Notes: generated from the letters alone by a model not told the origin. A stretch of DNA of 64,000 nt from Lysobacterales bacterium (GCA_016707485.1 JADJHN010000002.1:124001-188000); one strand, 5' to 3'; shown: positions 26,315 to 36,313, counted from the first letter of the stretch. A program made the numbers and translations.

Positions 26315-27259
26315 ATGTCGAAGATCCTCGTCATTGCCGAACATCTGGACGGCAAACTCAATTCCAGCACCGCGCGCTGCGTCAGCGCCGCCCATGCAGT
26401 CAAGCCCGCAGCCATCGATGTGCTTGTGCTCGCCGCCGATGCCGCCGCGATCGCCGCCGAGGCGGCAAGGATCGAAGGTGTCAGCAAGGTGCTTGCCCTG
26501 AGCCGCGCCGAGAACGCGCACGCACTTGCCGCGATCCTCGCCCCGCAGATCGCCGCCGTCGCCGGCAATGGCTACAGCCATGTGTTCGCACCCTCGACCA
26601 CCTTCGGCAAGGACCTGCTGCCGCGCGTCGCCGCCCTGCTCGGCGTCGCCCAGGTTTCCGATGTGATGACGGTCGCCGCGACGCACACCTTCCAGCGTCC
26701 GATCTACGCCGGCAACGCGATCATCACGGTCGAGGCACCGGCATCGAGCGTGGTCGTGGCGACAATCCGCACCGCATCCTGGCCGGCCGCCGCCAGCACT
26801 TCGACGAGCGCGCCGATCGAAGCGGCGAGCGCCGATGTCAGCCTGCCGACGCATACACGCTTCGTTGAACTCGCCCAGGGCAAGAGCGATCGCCCGGATC
26901 TGCAAGGCGCGAGCAAGGTCATTTCCGGCGGCCGCGCACTGGGTTCGGCGGAGAACTTCGCCGTCATCTACCAGCTCGCCGACAAGATCGGCGCGGCGGT
27001 GGGTGCATCGCGCGCCGCGGTCGATGCGGGTTATGTCCCGAGCGACCTGCAGGTCGGCCAGACCGGCAAGATCATCGCCCCCGAACTCTATGTCGCCATC
27101 GGCATCTCCGGCGCCATCCAGCACCTCACCGGCATCAAGGACGCCGGCACCATCGTCGCCATCAACAAGGATGCCGAAGCACCGATCTTCGAGATCGCCG
27201 ACTACGGCCTCGTCGGCGACCTGTTCAAGATCGTGCCGGAGCTCGAAGCAGCGCTGTGA
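26315..27259 (+). CDS. etfA: Electron transfer flavoprotein alpha subunit
   Basis: This 314-aa protein starts [19 protein letters not shown] after GCAAGGAAA. The C-terminal FAD domain is clear: [69 protein letters not shown]. It pairs with EtfB and is reoxidised by the ETF-QO encoded upstream. It is the last gene of the short operon and converges on the M48 gene. Confidence 0.96.
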   Translation: MSKILVIAEHLDGKLNSSTARCVSAAHAVKPAAIDVLVLAADAAAIAAEAARIEGVSKVLALSRAENAHALAAILAPQIAAVAGNGYSHVFAPSTTFGKDLLPRVAALLGVAQVSDVMTVAATHTFQRPIYAGNAIITVEAPASSVVVATIRTASWPAAASTSTSAPIEAASADVSLPTHTRFVELAQGKSDRPDLQGASKVISGGRALGSAENFAVIYQLADKIGAAVGASRAAVDAGYVPSDLQVGQTGKIIAPELYVAIGISGAIQHLTGIKDAGTIVAINKDAEAPIFEIADYGLVGDLFKIVPELEAAL

Positions 27260-27270
27260 AACGCGCATGA

Positions 27271-27298
27271 CCGTCGCGTGCGCGTAGCCACGCGACGG
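27271..27298. terminator. Strong hairpin between convergent etfA and M48 genes
   Basis: Perfect 10-bp arms CCGTCGCGTG and CACGCGACGG enclose an 8-base loop. No T-run follows on either strand, so it is a terminator candidate by position and stability only. Confidence 0.4.
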
Positions 27299-27344
27299 CC
27301 TTGCCGGGCATCGCAGCAGGAGCAGTTGCGGCTCCTCGTTGCGA

Positions 27345-28593
27345 TCAGAAACCCTTCTTGCCTGCGACCGCGGATTTGTCGCAGACGCCGGAATCGGTGC
27401 CCGGCTCGGCACCATCATTCCCCGTGCTTTCCTCGGCATCGGTGCAATCCGCATCGTCGCAATCGCCGGCCTCCGAGTCCTCGTCCTCATCGGCACAGAC
27501 ACCTTCGTCCGCGCAGGCATCGTAGCCTGGCGTTTCGCGGATCAGTTCGGGATGAGCAGCTGATGAAAGTTTCGCCTTCGGCTTCCGCGGCGGCGATGCG
27601 GGCGAAGCTGCTGGGGTGGCTGGAAAGGTAGGCAACGCCTTCGTCCTGGTCGCTGCCATGGTGAAAGTCATCGAGCTTGCGCATGGCTTCGGCAAACCAT
27701 GCGGGCGAGGTGTTGTGGGCGGCCAGCGTGGTGAAGGCAAAGGCGTCGGCTTCTTCCTCGAAGCCGCGGGAGTAGTGGCTTTGCAGGAGGAAAGTCGGCA
27801 CGCCGACGACGATCGCACTGGCCGAGCTGACATCGCCGGTGAACAACGCCGCTATGACCAGCACGAATGAACTGCGCAGGGTCTGGCGCAAGGCGTGCCG
27901 ATGCTGCTGGTGGCCAAGCTCGTGGGCGACCACGGCATCGAATTCGCGATCATCATCGAACAACCCGGTCAACTGGTCGGTAACCACGATGGTGCCACCC
28001 GGGATGGCCAGCGCATTCGGGCCGACCGATGCAGCATCGCGGAAGACCAGCTGATAGTCGTGCGCATCCGGCATGCCCGCGCGCAATATGTCGAAACGTG
28101 CGGACAATTCATCCCGGCGCGCCTGGCTGATTCCGCTCGGTGCGAATCCGAAGTATTCATCGAGCTGGCCGAGGACTTCGCTGCCCAGTTTTTCCTCGAT
28201 GCCAGGCGGAACCTGTCGGGCTATGCGGTCGGCCATCCACGGCACGCCCCATACAAACGTCGCAATGCCGACGACAAGGCAGAGGACGATCGACGCGGCC
28301 ACGGCATGGGCATGGCGTTCAAGGCGATCGACCATGCGCTGCAAGCGGTCTTCCTGCGGAAACCACTGGTCGAGCAGGGGATGATCGCTGGCGAGGATGC
28401 GCGCGCCATCGCTGAACTCGATCGTGCGCGTGATGCGCGCCAGTCGCGGCGATATGTGCAGGCTGGATGCCGCATCGCTGCGCTCGATACCATCGCCCAC
28501 AACGCGAATCGTCTGAACATCGAGGCGCTGCACCTCGACCTCATGCAGGCGACTGCTCTGGCCATCGAAATAGTGCGCCTTGAATGCGTTCAC
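27345..28593 (-). pseudogene. M48 family (Ste24/Oma1-like) membrane metallopeptidase, apparent frameshift near the 3' end
   Basis: From GTG 28593 the frame encodes an N-terminal cytosolic part, a transmembrane helix (VAASIVLCLVVGIATFVWGVPW), and the peptidase domain with VVAHELGHQQHRHAL (HExxH) and the third ligand in GFEEEADAFAF. After ARIAAAEAEGE the frame runs into an Arg/Cys-rich stretch ending at 27487 with CGA/AGG/CTA codons unlike the rest. The next frame continues with normal codon use as SSAAHPELIRETPGYDACAD, then a highly acidic, Cys-containing tail to 27345. Removing one base from TTT (plus-strand AAA 27566-27568) joins them, giving ~415 aa. The active site is intact either way. 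It is co-transcribed with the DUF898 gene (GTGA overlap), a pairing that suggests joint membrane quality control. Confidence 0.75.
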
Positions 28594-29708
28594 AGGCCGA
28601 TGTCGATGTCGAACAGACCATCCACCTCCGCGGCCGTGGCATCGACGCCGATCGCACGCTCGGCGAGCATGTCGTTGAAATCATCCGCCGCCAGCAGGCA
28701 CAGGCAGTCGGCGCGGTATTGCGCAAGGCGGATTTTCGCCCACGGAATCAGCAGGCCGGCACTGCCGAGGATGGCGATCGTGTTGCCCGCGTAGATCCAC
28801 AGCAGGCGCTGGCCCTTGAGGGTCGAACGCAAACGCCGGCCATCGATGTCGATGTGGTTGTAGATCAGGTTGGCGATGCTGGCGGCGAGGAAGGCGAGCA
28901 CCACGAAATAACCCAGGTACATGAAAGCGGTCATGCCGAAGACCAGCAAGCCGGCCGGAGCCTCGCCGCTTCGCACGCTGCCGCTGGCCATGATCACGCC
29001 GAACATGAGCATGCTGAAAACGAACATCCATGCGGAAAGCACGCCCCAGGCGATCAGGTACGGCGGATAGAACTGGCCCGGGCCGAGCAGGAACTTGAAC
29101 CAGCTGCCGCCGAAACGATGGTTCTCGACGATGAAGGCTTTCTGCTTGCCCTTGACCCACGGGTAGAGCAGACCGAGGCTCAGGATCAGCGGCAGGCCGA
29201 GGAGGAGGAAGCGGATATAAGCCTCGCCGTAGTCGGGAATGAATCGGAAATTGAGACCGCGCCAGGACGAGTAACGCGCACGGAACGCGGCACCGCGCAC
29301 GATCAGCCACGGCGTCAGCACGGCGATCAGCAGAGCCAGGCCCAATTGCATGTACAAACTGTATTGCCCGGCCACGACGTAAGCCGAAAACAAGCCCACC
29401 GCGATGATGCGGCCTTTGAGAATCGGCAAGGGTTTGGCCGTGTACTCGAAGGGCACGCCGGCGAGGCGAGTGCTGCCGTAGAAATAGCGTTCGCTGCGCA
29501 CCTTGGCCCAGGCCGAGAAAATGCCAAGGCTCAACAGGGTCAGCGCCAGATTGACGATCCAGATGCGGAAATATTCGTTGGCGCGGCCATCGAAAACGAA
29601 GCGGTGCTCGAACATCGGCGACTGGCTTGGCGGCCATGGTCCCGCGGGAACCGGCGGCTCGGGCAAAGCCGGCGGCGCCGGTGGCACCGCGTCGAAGTGT
29701 GCTTCCAT
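28590..29708 (-). CDS. DUF898 (YjgN-like) polytopic membrane protein
   Basis: This 372-aa protein has a Pro-rich cytosolic N-terminus (AVPPAPPALPEPPVPAGPW). About six to eight transmembrane helices follow, with the family segments FVFDGRANEYFRIWIVNLALTLLSLGIFSAWAKVR and YNHIDIDGRRLRSTLKG. DUF898 proteins include E. coli YjgN and have no firm biochemical role. The stop overlaps the start of the M48 peptidase by four bases, so the two are translated together. Start ATG 29708. Confidence 0.85.
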   Translation of the reverse strand: MEAHFDAVPPAPPALPEPPVPAGPWPPSQSPMFEHRFVFDGRANEYFRIWIVNLALTLLSLGIFSAWAKVRSERYFYGSTRLAGVPFEYTAKPLPILKGRIIAVGLFSAYVVAGQYSLYMQLGLALLIAVLTPWLIVRGAAFRARYSSWRGLNFRFIPDYGEAYIRFLLLGLPLILSLGLLYPWVKGKQKAFIVENHRFGGSWFKFLLGPGQFYPPYLIAWGVLSAWMFVFSMLMFGVIMASGSVRSGEAPAGLLVFGMTAFMYLGYFVVLAFLAASIANLIYNHIDIDGRRLRSTLKGQRLLWIYAGNTIAILGSAGLLIPWAKIRLAQYRADCLCLLAADDFNDMLAERAIGVDATAAEVDGLFDIDIGL

Positions 29709-29780
29709 GTGAATCCCCGTGCGGCCCCAGCGCCTGCGTGCACAAGTGTACTCGATAGGGCCAACGAGCGCGACAGCGCC

Positions 29781-31376
29781 CTACTTCGCACCGAGGATCA
29801 GCTCGGCGGCACGTTCGGCAATCATGATGGTCGGCGCATTGGTGTTGCCGGTCGGCAGATCGGGCATCACCGATGCATCGACCACGCGCAGACCGACGAT
29901 GCCGTGCACGCGCAGTTCGCTGTCGACGACGGCATCGCTGTCGGTGCCCATGCGGCAGGTGCCGACCGGGTGATAGACCGTTTCCGCCTTGCGTCGGATG
30001 AAGGCCTCGACGGCGCGATCATCATCGATGTCGGCTGCCGGGAAAATCTCCACGCCGCGATAGCGATCAAATGGCGCTTGCGCAAAGATCGCGTGGGAAA
30101 CCCGCGCGGCCTCGATCATCATCTCGAGATCGTAGCCTTCGGCGTCGCTGAGGTAATTGGCGTGAATCGCGATCGGCTGCTGCGAATCGGTCGATTTGAG
30201 GCGCAGCGTTCCGCGCGATTGCGGATGCAGCAGGCAGGCATGCAGGGTGTAGCCATGGCCTTCGAGGCGGTGGCGACCATGGTCGTCGAGCAGTGCCGGC
30301 ACGAAATGGAACTGCAGGTCACAGCGCCCGTCCGTGGCATGCCGCGAGCGCAGGAAACCGCCGCTCTCGGCAATGTTCGAGGTGCCGATGCCGCTGCGCT
30401 TGAAGAAGAATTCCAGGCCCACTGCAATTTCATTCACCTTGTCGTAGGTGATCGCCTCGGTGCACTGCGTCAGCGAGCAGATGTCCAGATGATCCTGCAG
30501 GTTGCTGCCGACGCCAGGCAGGTCCTGGCGCACGCTGATGCCGTGTTCGCGCAAGTGCGCGGGCGGACCGATGCCGGACAGCATCAACAGTTGCGGCGAA
30601 TTGAGTGCGCCGCCGGCAAGGATCACCTCGCCGGCCTCGGCGCGCTTCAGGCGACCATGATGGCGGTAGTCGACACCGATCGCGCGCGCGCCGGAAAAAA
30701 GCACGTGCTGGACTTGCGCATGCGTGCGAATTTCCAGATTGGGGCGACCGCGTGCCCGGCGCAGGAAGGAGGCGGCCGTCGAGCAGCGCGCTCCGTTTTT
30801 CTGGGTGACCTGATAAAAGCCGAATCCTTGCTGGTCGGCACCGTTGAAATCCGCATTGCCGGCATATCCCGCCGCGCTGGCCGCATCGAGGAACACCTGC
30901 GACAGCGGGTTGCGGTATTTCAGGTCGGAAACGTTGAGCGGGCCATCGACACCATGCAGCGCGTCGGCACCACGCGAATTGTGTTCGGAGCGCTTGAAGT
31001 AGCCGAGCACATTGTCCCAGCCCCAGCGCGGGTCGGCAGTCTTGCGTGCCCACGCGTCGTAGTCTTCACGCACGCCGCGGATGTAGCACATGGCATTGAT
31101 CGAACTGGATCCGCCCAGCACCTTGCCGCGTGGCCACCACAGTCGGCGCCCGTCGAGATTCGGCTCCGGCTCGGTGTGGTAGTCCCAGTTGTGGCGCGGA
31201 TTCTCGGCCAGCTTGCCGATACCGGCCGGCATGTGGATATAGGGATGCCAATCGCGGCCACCGGCTTCCAGCAGCAGCACGCGTTTGGCCGGATTGGCGC
31301 TGAGCCGGTCAGCCAGCACGCAGCCGGCGGAACCGGCACCGACAATCACGTAGTCGTAGGTCATTGCTTGCAGCAT
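29781..31376 (-). CDS. GMC-family FAD-dependent alcohol/choline dehydrogenase
   Basis: This 531-aa protein (527 aa from the inner ATG at 31364, MTYDYVIVGAGSAG) has the FAD motif GAGSAGCVLADRLS, the GMC signature 1 PRGKVLGGSSSINAMCYIRG, signature 2 GGALNSPQLLMLSGIGP, and the C-terminal catalytic region TVYHPVGTCRMG with His plus GNTNAPTIMIAERAAELI. The closest families are choline dehydrogenase BetA and the alcohol dehydrogenases AlkJ/PEG-DH. With no betB, betI or transporter near, choline as substrate is doubtful; a membrane-associated alcohol oxidation is as likely. It stands alone. Confidence 0.88.
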   Translation of the reverse strand: MLQAMTYDYVIVGAGSAGCVLADRLSANPAKRVLLLEAGGRDWHPYIHMPAGIGKLAENPRHNWDYHTEPEPNLDGRRLWWPRGKVLGGSSSINAMCYIRGVREDYDAWARKTADPRWGWDNVLGYFKRSEHNSRGADALHGVDGPLNVSDLKYRNPLSQVFLDAASAAGYAGNADFNGADQQGFGFYQVTQKNGARCSTAASFLRRARGRPNLEIRTHAQVQHVLFSGARAIGVDYRHHGRLKRAEAGEVILAGGALNSPQLLMLSGIGPPAHLREHGISVRQDLPGVGSNLQDHLDICSLTQCTEAITYDKVNEIAVGLEFFFKRSGIGTSNIAESGGFLRSRHATDGRCDLQFHFVPALLDDHGRHRLEGHGYTLHACLLHPQSRGTLRLKSTDSQQPIAIHANYLSDAEGYDLEMMIEAARVSHAIFAQAPFDRYRGVEIFPAADIDDDRAVEAFIRRKAETVYHPVGTCRMGTDSDAVVDSELRVHGIVGLRVVDASVMPDLPTGNTNAPTIMIAERAAELILGAK

Positions 31377-31436
31377 GGGCGGGATATTGACCTGACCCTA
31401 AACGGCAGCGATAGAGCAGATGCTCCATACGCCATG

Positions 31437-32237
31437 TCATTCGATGATCGATATCGCATCACCGATCCGGATGGTGCCGCGCCCGCGTGGAATCAGGTTC
31501 TGGCCGAAGGTCACGCCTTTCGCGCCACGCCGATAGGAAACCAGGGTGCGCAGCGGCTCGCCGGTCGGATCGAACGTGCCGGTTGCCGGATCCACCGTGG
31601 TCAGCACGCAACGCACGCACGGCTTGACCACGTCGAAGGCAACCTCGCCGATGCGGATCGCGCGCCAGCCGTCTTCGGCGTGCGCCGTCGTGTTGGCGAC
31701 GACCACGCTCGGGCGGAAGCGCAACATCGGCACCGGCGCGGCGAGCCGCGCATTCAGCTGGTCAAGCGCCGCCTGCGAGATCAGCAGCAAGGGAAAGCCA
31801 TCGGCAAAACTGACCTCGTCGCCGGGCCTGGCATAAGCGGGGTCGACTGGCCGCACGCATTCTTCCGGCATGAACACGAAGCATGCGCTGAAACCGAGAT
31901 AGCCAGTGATCCAGGCATCGGCGCCCGCGCCGGCCGGCCAACCGACCACCTCATCGCCCCACACCGTCACCCGGGATCCTGCTGAATCCGCAGCGGCCCG
32001 CAAGTGCAGGCGCGGCATGCCCGGCGCATCGAGAACCAGCGAATCACCGGCGAACTCGGCGCGGATCAGCAGCATTCGCGGCTGCTTGCGTGCGCTGACG
32101 AACTTGCCGGCGGCATCGACAACCATCCAGCGCCGGTCGCCACGCAGGCCACGGCGTTCGACATCGGCGTGAGCGACCGTCAGCGGCGAGCAGGATTTGA
32201 CCGGGAAGATGTTGATATGGACAAGCATCGGCTGCAT
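31437..32237 (-). CDS. MOSC domain protein (YcbX/MOSC_N type)
   Basis: This 266-aa protein has the N-terminal beta-barrel MOSC_N (INIFPVKSCSPLTVAHADVERRGLRGDRRWMVVD) and the MOSC domain with VVANTTAHAEDGWRAIRIG and the conserved cysteine in KPCVRCVLTTVDP. The family includes the C-terminal domain of molybdenum-cofactor sulfurase and mARC/YcbX enzymes that reduce N-hydroxylated compounds with molybdopterin. The E. coli YcbX C-terminal ferredoxin domain is absent here, so electrons would come from a separate partner. Confidence 0.85.
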   Translation of the reverse strand: MQPMLVHINIFPVKSCSPLTVAHADVERRGLRGDRRWMVVDAAGKFVSARKQPRMLLIRAEFAGDSLVLDAPGMPRLHLRAAADSAGSRVTVWGDEVVGWPAGAGADAWITGYLGFSACFVFMPEECVRPVDPAYARPGDEVSFADGFPLLLISQAALDQLNARLAAPVPMLRFRPSVVVANTTAHAEDGWRAIRIGEVAFDVVKPCVRCVLTTVDPATGTFDPTGEPLRTLVSYRRGAKGVTFGQNLIPRGRGTIRIGDAISIIE

Positions 32238-32312
32238 GGCTGCATTATGCCGCTGACATGCCCCGTTTGTTCCGCGTGCTAGTCTGCTGCGCCTTGCAGA
32301 CGGATCGAAGCC

Positions 32313-33608
32313 GTGCCCAAACGTCCCGCCATCCAGTCACATGAATGGTTTGTCGTCAGCATCGCGTTTGCCTATTTCTTCTGCGTGCTGGCCGCGTATT
32401 ACGTGATTCGGCCGGTGCGCGACCAGCTATCCGCGGCGGTCGGCTCGACGGCACTGCCGATTTTCTACGCGGCAACCTTTGTCGTGACCCTGGCACTGGC
32501 ACCGGTGTTCGGTGCCCTGGTCGCGCGCTTTCCACGGCGCAAGTTCGTGCCGGCGGTGTATCTGTTTTTCCTGATCGGCATGCTCGCCTTCATTCCCCTG
32601 TTCCAGATGCAGGAGGCTATCGGCGCACGCCTGCTTGGTTCGATCTTCTTTGTCTGGGTAAGCGTCTTCAACCTCTTCGTGGTCGCCGTGTTCTGGAGTT
32701 TCATGGCCGATCTGCTCGACGCGGAACAGGCGCATCGATTGTTTCCGGTGATCGCGCTCGGCGGCACCCTCGGCGCGATTGCCGGCCCGGCCATGACCCG
32801 CTCGCTGAACACGATCATCGGCGTGTCCGGGCTGCTGGTCGTGTCGTCGCTGCTGCTCGGTCTCGCCATCGCCTGCATCTTCGCCTTGTCGGCGTGGTCG
32901 CGTCGGCACCCGATTGCCGGCGACGAGCACCGCGACACGCGCGTGATTGGCGGCAGTTTCATCGCTGGTGCAATCGAGACGCTGAAATCACCGCTGATGC
33001 GCCGACTGGCCCTGCTCATGCTGCTTGGCGATGCGGTCGGCACGGTGATCTACGCCTTGCTCGCCGATTACAGCGGTGCAACCTACGCGACGCGCGAAGC
33101 ACGCATCAATTTTTCGGCAAATGTCGATTTCTACGCCAACCTGCTGCAGGTCGTCCTGCAACTCGGCCTGACCCGCACCCTGCTCGTGCGCTACGGCCCC
33201 GCCCCGCCGCTGGCCCTGGATGGCGCGATCAAGGCCCTGATGCTGGCCGGCCTGACGATCTTCAGCGGTGCCTGGATTGCCGTCGTCGCCGTGGTCACCC
33301 GGGCCAGTGCTTATGGCGTGTTCAAGCCGGCCATCGATGCGGCGTACACGCGCGTGGATGCGGAAACCCGTTACAAGACCAAGAACTTCATCGACACCTC
33401 GGTCTGGCGCTTTGGTGATCTCGTCGTCACCAGCAGTTTCAACCTGCTGCGCGGGCTTGGCACCAGCGTGCCGGGCTTTGCCGTGTTGGCGATGATCGCC
33501 GCGGGCTGTTCGGGTTGGGTGGGCTGGCGGGCGGCGAAGATGTTGCCGGAAAACGAACCGACAAAGTCCACTGGCGCCGCGGCCAACGCGCCGGAATGCG
33601 CGAACTGA
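32313..33608 (+). CDS. Major-facilitator/nucleotide-transporter-like (NTT-type) membrane protein
   Basis: This 431-aa protein starts at GTG 32313. It has about twelve hydrophobic helices, with VLAAYYVIRPVRDQLSAAVGS, FWSFMADLLDAEQAHRLFPVIALGGTLGAIAGPA and YGVFKPAIDAAYTRVDAETRYKTKNFIDTSVWRFGDL. These motifs resemble the NTP/NDP exchange transporter (AAA/Tlc) family and related MFS proteins of free-living bacteria. In intracellular bacteria such proteins swap ATP for ADP, but in free-living relatives the substrate is unknown. It is 29 bp upstream of the S-formylglutathione hydrolase gene. Confidence 0.75.
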   Translation: MPKRPAIQSHEWFVVSIAFAYFFCVLAAYYVIRPVRDQLSAAVGSTALPIFYAATFVVTLALAPVFGALVARFPRRKFVPAVYLFFLIGMLAFIPLFQMQEAIGARLLGSIFFVWVSVFNLFVVAVFWSFMADLLDAEQAHRLFPVIALGGTLGAIAGPAMTRSLNTIIGVSGLLVVSSLLLGLAIACIFALSAWSRRHPIAGDEHRDTRVIGGSFIAGAIETLKSPLMRRLALLMLLGDAVGTVIYALLADYSGATYATREARINFSANVDFYANLLQVVLQLGLTRTLLVRYGPAPPLALDGAIKALMLAGLTIFSGAWIAVVAVVTRASAYGVFKPAIDAAYTRVDAETRYKTKNFIDTSVWRFGDLVVTSSFNLLRGLGTSVPGFAVLAMIAAGCSGWVGWRAAKMLPENEPTKSTGAAANAPECAN

Positions 33609-33637
33609 GCCGCAGGCGCTTTCAACCGGGAGTCTTC

Positions 33638-34483
33638 ATGAGTATCGAGATTGTTTCCGAACAACGCTGCCATGGTGGCGTGCAGGGCTTCTACCAGCAT
33701 GTCTCGATGGCCACCGCAGGCACGATGAAGTTCGGCGTGTTCCAGCCGCCACGCATTGCCGAACGAAGGATGCCCGTGTTGTATTTCCTCGCCGGCCTGA
33801 CCTGCAATGCCGAAACCGCCGCGATCAAGGCGGGCGCGCAAAAGCTGGCAGCCGAGCTTGGCCTGATCCTGGTCACGCCGGACACGAGTCCGCGCGATAC
33901 CGGCATTGAAGGTGCCACCGGCGATTGGGAGTTCGGCGAAGGTGCCGGTTTCTATCTCGATGCCACCACGCCGGCGTTTGCGCAACGCTTTGCCATGTAC
34001 CGTCATGTCACTGCGGAGCTGCCGGCGCTGATCGCGGCGAGCTTCAACGCCGACATCGATCGCCAGGGAATCTGCGGGCATTCGATGGGCGGCCATGGCG
34101 CATTGACCATCGCGCTCAAGAATCCAGAAACGTACAAATCGGTATCGGCGTTTGCGCCGATAGTCGCACCAAGCCGCGTGCCGTGGGGGCTGAAGGCCCT
34201 GCCGCGCTATCTCGGCGATGATCAAGTGACCTGGCGTGCCCACGATGCCTGCGCGTTGATCGAGGACGGCGCACGCTTCCCCGGCACGATCCTGGTCGAT
34301 CAGGGCGATGCCGATCAATTTCTCCAGACCCAGCTGCAACCGCATCTGCTGGAATCAGCGTGCGCGGCCGCCGGTCAGCCGCTCAACCTGCGCATGCAGG
34401 CCGGCTACGACCACAGCTACTGGTTCATCCAGAGCTTCATCGAGAATCACCTGTTGCATCACGCGATCGCGCTGCGGGCGTGA
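33638..34483 (+). CDS. fghA: S-formylglutathione hydrolase
   Basis: This 281-aa protein starts at ATG 33638 (MSIEIVSEQRCHGG). It is an esterase-D type alpha/beta hydrolase: YFLAGLTCNAETAAIKAGAQ, DTSPRDTGIEGATGDWEFGEGAGFYLDAT, nucleophile serine in GHSMGGHGALTIALKNPE, acid in LVDQGDADQF, and histidine in YDHSYWFIQSFIENHL. It hydrolyses S-formylglutathione to formate and glutathione in formaldehyde detoxification. The usual partner adhC (glutathione-dependent formaldehyde dehydrogenase) is not in this window. Confidence 0.93.
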   Translation: MSIEIVSEQRCHGGVQGFYQHVSMATAGTMKFGVFQPPRIAERRMPVLYFLAGLTCNAETAAIKAGAQKLAAELGLILVTPDTSPRDTGIEGATGDWEFGEGAGFYLDATTPAFAQRFAMYRHVTAELPALIAASFNADIDRQGICGHSMGGHGALTIALKNPETYKSVSAFAPIVAPSRVPWGLKALPRYLGDDQVTWRAHDACALIEDGARFPGTILVDQGDADQFLQTQLQPHLLESACAAAGQPLNLRMQAGYDHSYWFIQSFIENHLLHHAIALRA

Positions 34484-34502
34484 TCGCGGATGCAGGCAGT
34501 GC

Positions 34503-36032
34503 TCATCGCGGCCAACCGGCCTCGGTGCACAGCTGCGGCGAGGTGCAGTGGACGATGCGCATGGACGTGCCATAGGTCGCCGCGACCACCATCGAACCGT
34601 CGACGCCGCGTGTGAGCGCGACCGGCGAAGGTTGCGCGGTATCGGAACCGGTCAACGTCCATGCGCTCGCGCCCGAACAGGTGTCGAGTCCGGTGCAGCG
34701 CCCGGCGCGGGCACGACCCGTACTGGCACGACCGGCGTACCAGACCACCCCGTCGATGCCGGTCGACATCGCGGTGTAGCCATTGACATTGCCGGCGTTG
34801 ACGATGACCGGAGCGGTGCACGCCGTCGGCGAATTGCAGCGCGCAACGCGCACGACGCCTGCATTGTTGTAGCCGATCCAGGCGCGACCGTCACCGCCGA
34901 CGGTGAGTCCGACCGAAGTCAGGGCGGTCACACCGCTTTCCACAGTCACCGGAGCAAGGAGCGTGCCGGAGCAACCGAACGTTGAACAGCCCGCAAGTTT
35001 CACCGACGCAGTGTCGGGTGCGTAGTAGGCGACCCAGACGCGCGCGGTGTCGCCCGTGGCATGGCCGACGGCGGCACTCGAGAACTGGCCGACATTGCCC
35101 ACGCTGTCGACCACGAAGAAGGTGGGTGTTGCGCATCCGGACAGGCTGCATTCGGCCGACTTGAGGTCGCCATTGGTGACGTCGTGGTAGAAGATCAGCG
35201 CCGGCGCGAAGAGTCCGCCGGCGATGAGGGTCGTGTACTGGCCGACGTTGCCGCCGCTGTCGACGATGTCGAGCGACGAGCTGCTGCAGCTGCGAGTCAG
35301 GCAGTACGCGATCTTCAGGTTGCCGCCCGTGCGGTCGTAGTAGCTGATCGCGGGCAGGCCGGTGCGGAGTATTGCAATCGAGCTGAACTCACCGACGATG
35401 CCGCCGGAATCGACCGTCGTGCTCGTGCTGCTCCTGCAAGCCGGGTCTTCGCAATGCAGGACGCGCAGATCCCCATTGGCGGGATCGTAATAGCTGACGA
35501 TCGGAAAGCCGTCGCCACCGATGGTTACCGAGGGGCTGTCCGCGCTGCCGGAGATCGTCGTCTGGCTGAAGCCGATCCGGCCGAGCAGCGATGCCTGGCC
35601 GGTTCCGCTCTCGACGAGGCCCAGCGCGGTCAGCGCGTAGGGCGTTGCGGTCACGGGTTGGCGTGGTGCGAGCGTGGTGAAACCGCCGGTGCTCGCGCCG
35701 GGACGCACGCCGATGGCGAGGAAGACCTCGTCGCCGACGAAGAAGCCCTCGCCGAAATCGACCGCCGCACTGAATACGCCATCGTCGACGACAATGTCCT
35801 CGAGCGTGATCGGGCTCGCCAGCGGGGAGCCCGCAGACAGGGCATCGAACGGCTGGAAGCTGAAGTCGAACTGGCCGTTCGCGGGTGCGCCCGATTGCTC
35901 GAGCACGCCCTGGTAGGTGAAACGCGATGTCAACGGAGCTGCGGCGACCTCGGCGACGAGGGACGCGGCAAGCAGGCAGGACAGGATACGCAACAGGCGC
36001 ATGGAGGAGCTCCTCGATGGGATGGTTTTCAT
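34503..36032 (-). CDS. Secreted protein with propeller-like repeats
   Basis: From ATG 36032 the product is 509 aa (499 aa from 36002). The signal peptide is MRLLRILSCLLAASLVAEVAAA. A conserved N-terminal module follows (RFTYQGVLEQSGAPANGQFDFSFQPFDA ... VTATPYALTALG), seen in many exported proteins of planctomycetes and xanthomonads. The C-terminal ~330 residues hold about seven ~50-residue units of the type VTIGGDGFPIVSYYDPANGDLRVLHC, with a repeated Y-Y/F-x-D and a Cys pair per unit, suggesting a beta-propeller stabilised by disulfides. It is coupled by an ATGA overlap to the 94-aa secreted protein upstream. Function unknown; surface binding or adhesion is a guess. Confidence 0.78.
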   Translation of the reverse strand: MKTIPSRSSSMRLLRILSCLLAASLVAEVAAAPLTSRFTYQGVLEQSGAPANGQFDFSFQPFDALSAGSPLASPITLEDIVVDDGVFSAAVDFGEGFFVGDEVFLAIGVRPGASTGGFTTLAPRQPVTATPYALTALGLVESGTGQASLLGRIGFSQTTISGSADSPSVTIGGDGFPIVSYYDPANGDLRVLHCEDPACRSSTSTTVDSGGIVGEFSSIAILRTGLPAISYYDRTGGNLKIAYCLTRSCSSSSLDIVDSGGNVGQYTTLIAGGLFAPALIFYHDVTNGDLKSAECSLSGCATPTFFVVDSVGNVGQFSSAAVGHATGDTARVWVAYYAPDTASVKLAGCSTFGCSGTLLAPVTVESGVTALTSVGLTVGGDGRAWIGYNNAGVVRVARCNSPTACTAPVIVNAGNVNGYTAMSTGIDGVVWYAGRASTGRARAGRCTGLDTCSGASAWTLTGSDTAQPSPVALTRGVDGSMVVAATYGTSMRIVHCTSPQLCTEAGWPR

Positions 36033-36313
36033 GGTTCGAAGCCGTCGCGGAACAGCACGTCGTCGCCGCGCGCGGTACCCCACAAGCCGCCGGTGAGCCG
36101 GAACGTGCCGCCTGCGTGCACGCCGGCGTCCGGCTGACCGATGCTTCCGGTGACGGCGAAGGCACCGCCGCTCGAGCGCTGGCCGCCGCCATCGATCGAA
36201 TGGGCGCGAAGACTGAAGCTGCCGCCGCTGGACTGGGCACCGGCAAGCCCGGTCGCGCAGACGAGCGCGCAGACAAGAAGGATTCCGGACAGCGTCTTTC
36301 GGCGTGGCGTCAT
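36029..36313 (-). CDS. Small secreted Gly/Ser-rich repeat protein
   Basis: This 94-aa protein has a signal peptide (LSGILLVCALVCATGLAGAQ) and a mature part of repeated SGGSFSL / SSGGAFAVTGSIGQPDAG / AGGTFRLTGGLWG units. This motif occurs in many short exported proteins of xanthomonads and planctomycetes. It ends DDVLFRDGFEP, one of the F-x-D-x-F tails discussed in the findings. It is the first gene of a two-gene operon with the propeller-like protein, divergent from the CadC-like regulator. Confidence 0.72.
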   Translation of the reverse strand: MTPRRKTLSGILLVCALVCATGLAGAQSSGGSFSLRAHSIDGGGQRSSGGAFAVTGSIGQPDAGVHAGGTFRLTGGLWGTARGDDVLFRDGFEP

